Positions 57,235 to 64,000 of a stretch of 64,000 nt of DNA are shown here, piece after piece. The number at the start of each line of letters is the position of its first letter. Within the stretch, counting starts at the first letter, position 1. The stretch covers positions 24,856 through 88,855 of the forward strand of contig CANCCJ010000004.1 in NCBI GenBank assembly GCA_947374535.1. The letters run 5' to 3'. The notes under the pieces are model-generated. The model was not told where the DNA came from. It was given only the letters and a program-made list of their open reading frames with translations, and did not search any database. The position numbers and the translations under genes were made by a program. Origin of the DNA: Comamonadaceae bacterium. GTDB taxonomy: Bacteria; Pseudomonadota; Gammaproteobacteria; Burkholderiales; Burkholderiaceae.

Positions 57235-57717
57235 TTAAGAAACGATGTAAGCCCCAGTGCCGGTGGACATGAGCATGCCATCGGGACCGCGAAACTCCAT
57301 GCGCGCCGTGCCCACGCGCGAGCCCACACGCAATGCGTGGGCGTGGATAGTGAAGTGCTCACCAATCCCCGGGCGCAAATAGTCCACGCGCAAATCAATC
57401 GTGCCCAATTTGGCAAAGCGGTCTAAGCGCTGCTCGATCGACTCTTTCATGTGATGACCCGCCAAGCAAGCCATCACGGCCGCACTGCCAATCGCATCGA
57501 GCACAGCGCTGATGACGCCGCCATGAATGCGGTTGTAGGCGTAATGCCCCACCAAATCGGGGCGCATGGCGATGCGCGCCACCACCTCTTCAGGCGTGAC
57601 GCTGACCAGCTTCAAACCTAGCAAACGGTTGAAGACAATTTTTTCTTCGTAGATTCGACGAAAGCCTTCGAGGTATTCAGCTTCAAACACGACAGGACTA
57701 GCAATGGGTTGCGTCAT
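57235..57717 (-). CDS. Hotdog thioesterase, YigI/PaaI-like
   Basis: 160 aa single hotdog domain. The turn RIHGGVISAVLDAIGSAAVM (about 63-82) holds the HGG motif and the acidic residue expected for catalysis. Likely substrate: medium or long acyl-CoA esters. It is 12 bases downstream of the enoyl-CoA hydratase gene and probably the last gene of the tetR operon. Confidence 0.85.
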   Translation of the reverse strand: MTQPIASPVVFEAEYLEGFRRIYEEKIVFNRLLGLKLVSVTPEEVVARIAMRPDLVGHYAYNRIHGGVISAVLDAIGSAAVMACLAGHHMKESIEQRLDRFAKLGTIDLRVDYLRPGIGEHFTIHAHALRVGSRVGTARMEFRGPDGMLMSTGTGAYIVS

Positions 57718-57729
57718 GCTTGGCGTAAA

Positions 57730-58494
57730 TCAGAGCTTAGAAAAATCGGGTTTGCGCTTTTCCATGAACGCGCTGAACGCTTCTTTGGCGGCAGGCTCTT
57801 TCAGCATGCGCCCAAACGACGCTGCCTCTTCGTTCATCTGTTTTTGCACCAACTGGGCTTGGCCGGTTTTCATCAAACGCTTGGTTTCCAACAAAGATGA
57901 CAAGGGCTTGCCAGCGAGTTTGCGCGCTTGCACTTGCGCGTAGTTGTTCACCTCGGTCGGCGGCACCACGCGGTTGACCAAACCCACTTCAAGGGCGGCT
58001 TCGGCCATGAACGGCTCGCCCAGCAGCAAGGCCTCGGCCGCACGGTGGTAGCCCATCATTTGCGGCGCCAGCAAACTCGAAGCGGCTTCGGGGCACACGC
58101 CCAAGTTGACAAACGGCATGGCAAACACCGCGTTGTCGCCGGCGTACACCAAATCGCAATGGAACAACAAGGTGGTACCAATGCCCACGGCGGGGCCAGC
58201 CACAGCCGCCAGCACGGGCTTGGGGAAGGCCGAAATATTACGCAGAAAGCGGAACACCGGTGCATCCGACGTTGCCGGTGGGTTGTTTAAAAAATCGGCA
58301 ATGTCGTTGCCCGCGCTGAACACGGTTTCGTGGCCTTGGAACACCAAGACGCGCACATTCGGGTCATGCTCGGCTTGCTCGACGGCATCGGCCAAGGCTG
58401 TGTACACGGCAGCGGTGAGCGAGTTCTTTTTGTCGACGCGGTTGAACGTCAGAGTCATCACACCGTCGTCGATGTGACTCAAGATTTCTGTCAT
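57730..58494 (-). CDS. Enoyl-CoA hydratase/isomerase family protein
   Basis: Crotonase-fold protein, 254 aa. Oxyanion-hole residues lie in FSAGNDIADF (about 62-71) and GPAVGIGTTLLFHCD (about 105-119). The GVCPEAASSLL stretch (about 134-144) carries a Glu at the position used by delta3-delta2-enoyl-CoA isomerases, so isomerase is as likely as hydratase. I chose the ATG at 58494; the longer frame upstream overlaps the DUF2147 gene. Part of the tetR/acyl-CoA dehydrogenase operon. Confidence 0.88.
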   Translation of the reverse strand: MTEILSHIDDGVMTLTFNRVDKKNSLTAAVYTALADAVEQAEHDPNVRVLVFQGHETVFSAGNDIADFLNNPPATSDAPVFRFLRNISAFPKPVLAAVAGPAVGIGTTLLFHCDLVYAGDNAVFAMPFVNLGVCPEAASSLLAPQMMGYHRAAEALLLGEPFMAEAALEVGLVNRVVPPTEVNNYAQVQARKLAGKPLSSLLETKRLMKTGQAQLVQKQMNEEAASFGRMLKEPAAKEAFSAFMEKRKPDFSKL

Positions 58495-58502
58495 GGGAAT
58501 CC

Positions 58503-58958
58503 TTATTGCTGGGCGCGTTGCCAAGTTTGTGTTCGGTAGAAGGGGCCGATGTAGCCGCGCACTTGCAGCTTTTGCCCGCCCTCTTTGGGCGTCATTTTGA
58601 CGGTGTATTCCTTGCCATTTTCTGGGTCCAAGATCTTGCCGCCGCTGCCCCACAAATACTCACCCAAAGGATCAGCTTTGACTTCTCGGATGATTTCCAT
58701 GCCGACAATGTTTTTGCCTTTGCGGTCATCTTTGCAGTCTTCGCAGGTCTTCTTGGCGTTTGGGTCGTCTCGCAGCGACTTGACCACACGACCACTCAGA
58801 ACGCCTTCTTTTTCAACGATTTGGATTTCCGCCTTAGCTTCACCCGTTTTGTCGTCAATGTTGTGCCAAGTCCCTACGGGCGTCATTTGTGCGTAGCTGC
58901 TACCCGCAGCCAAAAAGGCAGCTCCCAAAAGCGTTTTCAAAATGCGTGTTTTCATCAT
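58503..58958 (-). CDS. DUF2147 domain secreted protein
   Basis: 151 aa with a signal peptide (about 1-24, cleavage near SYA-Q) and one DUF2147 domain starting at PVGTWHNIDDKTGEAKAEI. CEDCKD (about 72-77) is a conserved cysteine pair, and the C-terminal RGYIGPFYRTQTW is typical. Function unknown; members are predicted periplasmic lipocalin-like proteins. It is unusual to find it between two beta-oxidation genes. Tandem ATGs at 58958 and 58955. Confidence 0.85.
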   Translation of the reverse strand: MMKTRILKTLLGAAFLAAGSSYAQMTPVGTWHNIDDKTGEAKAEIQIVEKEGVLSGRVVKSLRDDPNAKKTCEDCKDDRKGKNIVGMEIIREVKADPLGEYLWGSGGKILDPENGKEYTVKMTPKEGGQKLQVRGYIGPFYRTQTWQRAQQ

Positions 58959-58993
58959 GATTTAAATTTAACTGATTTCAAAGAACAAGCCAT

Positions 58994-60790
58994 TCAGGCA
59001 AACACCGCCTCTGTCTCCATCAGCACACCCGCGCCTGCGCGAGCGGTGACCATGAGCGACGCGGTTTCTGGAAACAGCTTGGCAAAGTAAAAGCGCGCCG
59101 TTTGCAATTTGGCTTGGTAGAACGGGTCGCGGTTGCCTTCTGCTATTTTTTGCAAGGCCACTTGCGCCATTCGCGCCCAAAAATAGCCAAACACCAAGTG
59201 GCCTGCCACACGAAGGTAGTCCACTGCCGCCGCCCCCACCTCGTCAGCGTTTTGCAGGGCTTTGTAGCCAATCTCGCCGGTGAACTGCGTCATCTGCTGA
59301 CCGAGTTTGGCCAGTGGATTGATGAACTCGGCCATGTCTTCGTCACCCTGCGTCTGCGCCACCAGTTCAGCAATGTTTGCGCCAAACTTTTTAAGGGATG
59401 CACCTTGGTTGCCCAATACTTTGCGGCCCAACAAATCCAAACTTTGAATGGTGTTGGTGCCTTCATAAATCATGTTGATGCGGGCGTCGCGCACGTATTG
59501 CTCCATGCCCCATTCACGAATGAAGCCGTGCCCGCCAAACACTTGCAGGCACGACGAAGTGGCCGTCCACGCGTTGTCGGTGATGAAGGCCTTCACGATG
59601 GGCGTGAGCAAAGCCACTTGCTCGGCCGATTCAGCGCGCACCGCTTCATCAGGATGGTTTAGCTCTCGGTCAATCAACAAGGCACAGTGCAGCGCCAGCG
59701 CGCGGCCGCCTTCGGCATAGGCTTTGGCGGTGAGCAACATCTTGCGTACATCGGGATGCACAAGAATGCTGTCAGCCGGTTTGCTGGGGTCTTTGGCGCC
59801 GGTGAGGCTGCGCGACTGGATGCGGTCTTTGGCATACGCCAAAGCGTTTTGATAAGCCACCTCGGTCAAGCCCAGCGATTGCATGCCCACGCCAATGCGC
59901 GCGGCGTTCATCATCACAAACATCGCAGCCAAACCTTTGTTGGGTTGACCCACTAGCGTTCCCAACGCGCCATCAAGCACCATTTGGCAGGTGGCGTTGC
60001 CGTGGATGCCCATCTTGTGCTCTAAGCCGCCGCAGTAAATGCCATTGCGCGCGCCCACGCTGCCGTCTGCGTTGACGTGGAATTTTGGCACCACAAACAA
60101 GCTGATGCCTTTGCTGCCCGCAGGCGCATCGGGCAATCGTGCCAACACCAAATGCACGATGTTGCTCACCAAGTCATGCTCACCCGCACTGATGAAAATT
60201 TTGCTGCCAGTGATGCGATACGTGCCGTCAGCTTGCGGCTCGGCTTTGGTGCGTAAAAGACCGAGGTCGGTACCGCAATGCGGCTCGGTCAAGCACATGG
60301 TGCCCGTCCATTCCCCACTCGTGAGCTTGGGCAAGTACAGTTTCTTTTGTGCATCTGTGCCATGCGCGTGCAAAGCTTCATACGCCCCATGCGTGAGGCC
60401 CGGGTACATGGTCCACGCTTGGTTGGCGCTGTTGAGCATTTCATAAAAACACTGGTTCACCACCACGGGCAGGCCTTGCCCGCCGTATTCGGGGTCAGCG
60501 CTCAGCGATGGCCAGCCGCCTTGCACATACTGTTCAAACGCAGCTTTAAAGCCGTCGGGCGTTTTGACTTCGTGCGTGTCGCGGTTCAGTGTGCAGCCTT
60601 GCGCGTCGCCAATTTGGTTGAGCGGGAAAATCACTTCTGATGCGAACTTGCCGCCCTCTTCGAGCACGGCTGACATGGTGTCGACATCGATGTCTGCGTG
60701 TTTGGACATCAACTTGAAATCATCCGTGACGTGCAAAACTTCGTTCAACACAAATTGCATATCGCGCAGAGGTGGGGTGTAGCTGGGCAT
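58994..60790 (-). CDS. Acyl-CoA dehydrogenase, DmdC/long-form type
   Basis: FAD-dependent dehydrogenase of about 598 aa, the long form with an extra N-terminal segment and a C-terminal helical domain, as in DmdC and related enzymes. MCLTEPHCGTDLGLLRTKA binds FAD, ITGSKIFISAGEHD follows, and the likely catalytic Glu is in MIYEGTNTIQ (about 440). It may act on fatty acyl-CoA or on 3-methylmercaptopropionyl-CoA; the sequence alone does not decide. It is 11 bases downstream of tetR. Confidence 0.9.
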   Translation of the reverse strand: MPSYTPPLRDMQFVLNEVLHVTDDFKLMSKHADIDVDTMSAVLEEGGKFASEVIFPLNQIGDAQGCTLNRDTHEVKTPDGFKAAFEQYVQGGWPSLSADPEYGGQGLPVVVNQCFYEMLNSANQAWTMYPGLTHGAYEALHAHGTDAQKKLYLPKLTSGEWTGTMCLTEPHCGTDLGLLRTKAEPQADGTYRITGSKIFISAGEHDLVSNIVHLVLARLPDAPAGSKGISLFVVPKFHVNADGSVGARNGIYCGGLEHKMGIHGNATCQMVLDGALGTLVGQPNKGLAAMFVMMNAARIGVGMQSLGLTEVAYQNALAYAKDRIQSRSLTGAKDPSKPADSILVHPDVRKMLLTAKAYAEGGRALALHCALLIDRELNHPDEAVRAESAEQVALLTPIVKAFITDNAWTATSSCLQVFGGHGFIREWGMEQYVRDARINMIYEGTNTIQSLDLLGRKVLGNQGASLKKFGANIAELVAQTQGDEDMAEFINPLAKLGQQMTQFTGEIGYKALQNADEVGAAAVDYLRVAGHLVFGYFWARMAQVALQKIAEGNRDPFYQAKLQTARFYFAKLFPETASLMVTARAGAGVLMETEAVFA

Positions 60791-60801
60791 GGGGTGTCTC
60801 C

Positions 60802-61458
60802 TTACTTCTTTGATGTCGATGAACGCGTATTCGCGCCGTAGCGCTGCAAGATGTTTTCAAACCCTTGTGCGGTGCGTGCCAGTGATTTGGATGAGCGCAA
60901 AAAACGTGCTTCGTATTGCAAAGCCAAAATCAAACCGTGCAGCTCAAACACCATTTGCTCCGCATCCATGTCAGCGGCTAAATGGCCAGCGTCTCGCGCT
61001 TGCACCACGGTGCGATGCACGGCGGCTAACCAAGTTTTGACCATGCTGGCCAATGCGTCGCGCACAGGACCGGGGCGGTCGTCAAACTCGGCCGCACCGC
61101 TGATGTAGAGACAGCCCGAATCAATCTCGGCCGAGGTACGTTTGGTCCAATTGGCAAACAATTGGCGCAAGCGTGGCAAACCGCGCTCAGCCTCCAAAAT
61201 GGGGAGGAACACTTCGGCTTCAAAGCGTTGGTGATATTCACGCACCACCGAAATTTGCAATTCTTCGCGCGAACCAAAGTGGGCAAACACACCAGACTTG
61301 CTCATGTGCGCCACGGCGGCCAGCGCGCCGATACTTAAGCCTTCTAGGCCCATTTGCGTGGCAAGCCCCAAAGCAGCGTCCACGATGGCGGCTTTGGTTT
61401 GTTGGCCCTTTTGCAGAGCCTTGCTTTCTGACGCGGCGGTTTTAAGAGAAGCGGTCAT
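60802..61458 (-). CDS. TetR-family transcriptional regulator
   Basis: 218 aa. Helix-turn-helix at about 24-65 (AALGLATQMGLEGLSIGALA, then SKSGVFAHFGSREEL), followed by a C-terminal ligand domain with DSGCLYISGAAEFDD. It is the first gene of an apparent operon with the acyl-CoA dehydrogenase, DUF2147, enoyl-CoA hydratase and thioesterase, and a near-palindrome lies just upstream of its start, so it probably represses its own operon and is released by an acyl-CoA. The effector is inferred from context. Confidence 0.9.
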   Translation of the reverse strand: MTASLKTAASESKALQKGQQTKAAIVDAALGLATQMGLEGLSIGALAAVAHMSKSGVFAHFGSREELQISVVREYHQRFEAEVFLPILEAERGLPRLRQLFANWTKRTSAEIDSGCLYISGAAEFDDRPGPVRDALASMVKTWLAAVHRTVVQARDAGHLAADMDAEQMVFELHGLILALQYEARFLRSSKSLARTAQGFENILQRYGANTRSSTSKK

Positions 61459-61473
61459 GTGGAATACACAAAA

Positions 61474-61487
61474 AGAACGGTCGTGCT
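61474..61487. promoter_or_regulatory. Candidate operator of the TetR regulator
   Basis: AGAACGGTCGTGCT, 14 bases, has five of seven symmetric positions (AG.ACG / CGT.CT). It lies 15 bases before the tetR start and 36 bases before the divergent phosphatase gene, the usual place for an autoregulatory TetR site. Confidence 0.45.
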
Positions 61488-61523
61488 ATTTTGCATGATT
61501 TTTCATCTTTAAACTCTGAGCCC

Positions 61524-62183
61524 ATGCAAGCCACCCGAATCCTCGCCATCCGCCATGGGGAAACCCCTTGGAACGTCGACACCCGTATCCAGGGCCAACT
61601 CGACATTGGCCTCAACGACATGGGCAAATGGCAAGCGCAACGGGTGGGACAAGCTTTGCGCGAAGAGCACATCACCGCGATCTACAGCAGCGACTTGGCG
61701 CGCGCCTTTGAAACCGCACAAGCCATTGCGCAAAGCAACGCATTCGCCGAACGGTTGTCCGTCATTGGACACACCGGCTTGCGCGAGCGCCACTTTGGTC
61801 ATTTGCAAGGCCAAACTTGGAAAGAAATTGAAACAGGCTGGCCCGAAGATGCCAAACTTTGGCGAGGCCGCGACCCCCATTGGTCGCCCGTGGGCGGCGA
61901 ATCGTTGACCGTGTTGCGTGAGCGCATTGCCAACTGTGTGCATGCGTTGGCCAGCCAACACGTCGGCGAACAGATCGTGCTGGTGGCCCACGGCGGGGTG
62001 ATGGATGCGCTGTACCGTTTGGCCACCCAACAAGCCATCGAAGCGCCACGCACCTGGCACTTGGGCAACGCAGCCATCAACCGCTTGTTGTGGACGCCTC
62101 AGGGCTTGAGCTTGGTGGGTTGGGGTGATGTGTCGCACTTTGACGATGCGACTGGCGCACCACGCGACGAAACCACCACCTAA
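61524..62183 (+). CDS. Histidine phosphatase family protein (GpmB-like)
   Basis: 219 aa of the phosphoglycerate mutase-like branch. The phosphohistidine motif is AIRHGETPWN (about 8-17), the second His lies in VLVAHGGVMDAL (about 152-163), and RERHFGHLQGQTW is the proton-donor region. Known members range from cobalamin phosphatase to nonspecific phosphatases, so the substrate is open. I chose the ATG at 61524 (MQATRIL). It converges with ruvB. Confidence 0.88.
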   Translation: MQATRILAIRHGETPWNVDTRIQGQLDIGLNDMGKWQAQRVGQALREEHITAIYSSDLARAFETAQAIAQSNAFAERLSVIGHTGLRERHFGHLQGQTWKEIETGWPEDAKLWRGRDPHWSPVGGESLTVLRERIANCVHALASQHVGEQIVLVAHGGVMDALYRLATQQAIEAPRTWHLGNAAINRLLWTPQGLSLVGWGDVSHFDDATGAPRDETTT

Positions 62184-62192
62184 GCCGCTGAG

Positions 62193-63260
62193 TTAATCGA
62201 CAGACACGTCATCGACTGACTTGGGCGGCGTGACGCCCAAGTGACGATACGCGGCCAAGGTCGCGATGCGGCCACGTGGCGTGCGCTGCAAGAAACCTTG
62301 CTGGATCAAATACGGCTCAATCACGTCTTCGATGGTGTCGCGCTCTTCGCCAATGCTGGCGGCAATGTTGTCCAAACCTACGGGCCCACCGTCGAAGCGG
62401 TGAATGACCGCCTCTAGAAGTTTGCGGTCCATCAAGTCGAAGCCTTGTGGGTCCACATCCAACATCGCGAGGGCGCGTTTGGCGATGTCTTCGGTGATGC
62501 GCCCTGTGCCCTTCACATCCGCATAGTCGCGCACGCGCCTCAGCAAGCGGTTGGCAATGCGCGGAGTGCCGCGTGAGCGACGGGCAATTTCAAAGCCCCC
62601 CGACACATCCATGGGCGTATCGAGCAAGCCCGCACTGCGCACCACGATGCGTTGAAGTTCTTCGGCGGTGTAGAACTCCAAGCGCGACACAATGCCAAAA
62701 CGATCGCGCAGTGGGTTGGTCAGCATGCCCGCCCGGGTGGTGGCGCCCACCAGCGTGAAGGGTTGCAAATCGAGCTTGATGCTGCGCGCGGCAGGGCCTT
62801 CACCAATCATGATGTCGATTTGATAGTCCTCGAGCGCGGGATACAAAATCTCTTCCACCACCGGCGACAAGCGGTGGATTTCGTCGATGAACAGCACATC
62901 GTTTTTCTCGAGACCCGTCAGTAAGGCGGCCAAATCTTTGGGCTTCTCAAGCACGGGGCCGCTGGTAGAGCGGAGGTTCACACCCAGCTCTTGCGCAATG
63001 ATGTGACTCAGCGTGGTCTTGCCCAAACCGGGCGGACCAAACAGCAGAACATGGTCCAAAGCCTCACCGCGTTTTTTGGCGGCGCCGATAAAAATTTCGA
63101 GTTGCTCGCGTACCTTTAGCTGGCCCACGTACTCTTGCAGCAGCTTGGGACGCAGGGCGCGTTCAACCGCTTCTTCGTTGGGTGACACGGGCGCGGCAGA
63201 TACCACGCGAGGCGCGGCAGGGGTGAAGTCGTCACCAAAGTTATCGGTCTGAATGCTCAT
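62193..63260 (-). CDS. ruvB: Holliday junction branch-migration helicase RuvB
   Basis: AAA+ motor of the RuvAB complex, 355 aa. Walker [13 protein letters not shown], Walker [11 protein letters not shown], sensor GATTRAGML, and C-terminal winged-helix domain ending RTPRGR and YRHLG are present. It starts 3 bases after ruvA ends, so the pair is translated together. ruvC is not next to them. Confidence 0.97.
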   Translation of the reverse strand: MSIQTDNFGDDFTPAAPRVVSAAPVSPNEEAVERALRPKLLQEYVGQLKVREQLEIFIGAAKKRGEALDHVLLFGPPGLGKTTLSHIIAQELGVNLRSTSGPVLEKPKDLAALLTGLEKNDVLFIDEIHRLSPVVEEILYPALEDYQIDIMIGEGPAARSIKLDLQPFTLVGATTRAGMLTNPLRDRFGIVSRLEFYTAEELQRIVVRSAGLLDTPMDVSGGFEIARRSRGTPRIANRLLRRVRDYADVKGTGRITEDIAKRALAMLDVDPQGFDLMDRKLLEAVIHRFDGGPVGLDNIAASIGEERDTIEDVIEPYLIQQGFLQRTPRGRIATLAAYRHLGVTPPKSVDDVSVD

Positions 63261-63263
63261 GGT

Positions 63264-63836
63264 TTATTTCGCCAGCGACTTGAGCGCCAGCTTGATGCCA
63301 TCGCTCACACCCACATCAGCGGGCAAGGCCTTGAGTGCGGCAGACGCTTCTTTGTCGCTATAGCCCAGCGCCAGCAAGGCTTGCAAGATGTCGCTTGGGT
63401 GGTCAGGCGTGGAAAACATATTGGGGCCGAGGTCCGCGCCCAGTTTGCCTTTGAGTTCCAAGAGCAAGCGCTCAGCGGTTTTCTTGCCAATGCCCGGTAC
63501 CTTGGTGAGGCGGCCTGCTTCTTGGTCGGACACCGCACGTGCCAGCTCATCGGCGCTCATGCCACTCAAAATACCCAAGGCTGTGCGGGGGCCAACGCCC
63601 GAAATTTTGATCAGCAAGCGAAACGTGGCGCGCTCAGCCGCCGTACCAAAGCCATACAAAATTTGCGCATCTTCGCGCACCACAAAGTGCGTCAGCAACG
63701 ACACACGTTCGCCGGTGGCAGGCAGGTTGTAAAACGTGCTCATGGGCACATCGACTTCGTAGCCCACGCCGTTGCAGTCCACCAAAACTTGGGGTGGATT
63801 TTTTTCGCTGAGGATGCCGGTTAACTTGCCTATCAT
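63264..63836 (-). CDS. ruvA: Holliday junction-binding protein RuvA
   Basis: Tetrameric DNA-binding subunit of RuvAB, 190 aa. Domain I OB-fold ([24 protein letters not shown]), domain II helix-hairpin-helix repeats ([13 protein letters not shown] and [15 protein letters not shown]) and domain III (about 140-190) that contacts RuvB are all visible. Divergent from phoH with only 27 bases between starts. Confidence 0.97.
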   Translation of the reverse strand: MIGKLTGILSEKNPPQVLVDCNGVGYEVDVPMSTFYNLPATGERVSLLTHFVVREDAQILYGFGTAAERATFRLLIKISGVGPRTALGILSGMSADELARAVSDQEAGRLTKVPGIGKKTAERLLLELKGKLGADLGPNMFSTPDHPSDILQALLALGYSDKEASAALKALPADVGVSDGIKLALKSLAK

Positions 63837-63863
63837 TGGGGTACCTTTTTAGGGATTATCGAC

Positions 63864-64000
63864 TTGATTCTTCGCCACACTTTCACCCCGCACAACAACA
63901 CCCGTCTGTCGCATTTATGCGGCCCCACCGACGAACATTTGCGCACCATCGAGTTGGCCTTGGACGTGAAAATCGCCCACCGCCACGAGCAATTCAAAGT
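63864..64000 (+). CDS. PhoH-family ATPase (partial, N-terminal part)
   Basis: The first 45 residues, MILRHTFTPHNNTRLSHLCG onward, look like the N-terminal domain of the PhoH-like (YbeZ) proteins of Burkholderiales; the P-loop domain lies outside the window. I chose the TTG at 63864 because AGGGA lies 8 bases upstream and no in-frame ATG is available. YbeZ usually neighbours ybeY, which would follow. Confidence 0.75.
   Translation, partial: MILRHTFTPHNNTRLSHLCGPTDEHLRTIELALDVKIAHRHEQFK

Noticed and set aside
1..64000. tRNA, rRNA, CRISPR, toxin-antitoxin, prophage or defence-island content
   Set aside because: No cloverleaf, repeat-spacer pattern or matching proteins were seen; gaps are too short and the genes are core metabolism.

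Overview
The window looks like chromosomal core sequence of a betaproteobacterium of the order Burkholderiales, most likely Comamonadaceae close to Limnohabitans or Rhodoferax. This is an inference from gene order (murA-hisGDCBHAFIE-tatABC-petABC, mlaFEDACB next to gltBD, pilM-Q/aroK/aroB/dgt), moderately high GC by eye, and protein character. I ran no database search. About 67 protein genes are packed tightly, often with 4- or 8-base overlaps. I saw no tRNA, rRNA, CRISPR array or prophage, and no gene-free stretch exceeds 300 bases.

Layout. 1-1156 (minus): cytochrome bc1 genes petA and petB (petB cut by the edge). 1395-21477 (minus): a nearly continuous co-directional run, read from the right: mlaFEDACB lipid transport, a second ABC exporter (yadGH-like), bolA, murA, the whole histidine operon with a sugar-phosphate mutarotase gene inside it, a small membrane protein, hinT, tatABC, a DegS/DegQ-type protease, a Nif3-like protein and pdxA. 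21561-27835 (minus): glutamate synthase gltBD, with its own promoter and terminator. 27902-28690: a REP-associated tyrosine transposase (RAYT) element between the gltB promoter and a methyltransferase gene. 28693-38070 (minus): methyltransferase, DUF1415, an MFS transporter, dgt, aroB, aroK and a compact type IV pilus or competence assembly operon in which pilM+pilN and pilO+pilP are fused. 38193-42557: mrcA (plus), cyaY (minus), an LptM-like lipoprotein and lysA (plus). 42635-45040 (minus): msrQ-msrP and a diheme cytochrome c. 45104-48989: engB (plus), two LpxL-like acyltransferases (minus) and metK (plus) behind a strongly structured leader. 49129-54829 (minus): an RND efflux operon. 54968-56782: an Atm1-type ABC exporter (minus). 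56821-61458: yciA (plus), then a TetR-controlled acyl-CoA operon (minus). 61524-64000: a phosphoglycerate-mutase-like phosphatase (plus), ruvA-ruvB (minus) and the start of a phoH gene (plus).

Working together: tatABC exports folded cofactor proteins such as the Rieske protein and MsrP, both in the window. Mla genes, LpxL-like enzymes, murA, mrcA and lptM all serve the envelope. gltBD, his, aroBK and lysA are amino-acid synthesis.

Most interesting items: (1) the metK leader, 47650-47804, where five helices end in a 12-bp stem that buries the Shine-Dalgarno sequence, resembling a translational riboswitch but matching no SAM or SAH class I recognise; (2) the PilMN and PilOP fusions with a PilM half that lacks most of its actin-like second lobe; (3) the RAYT element, whose stem-loop ends share a GGGG(T/A)CAG core and stop a few bases from the gltBD -35 box; (4) a 13-bp perfect inverted repeat before dgt.
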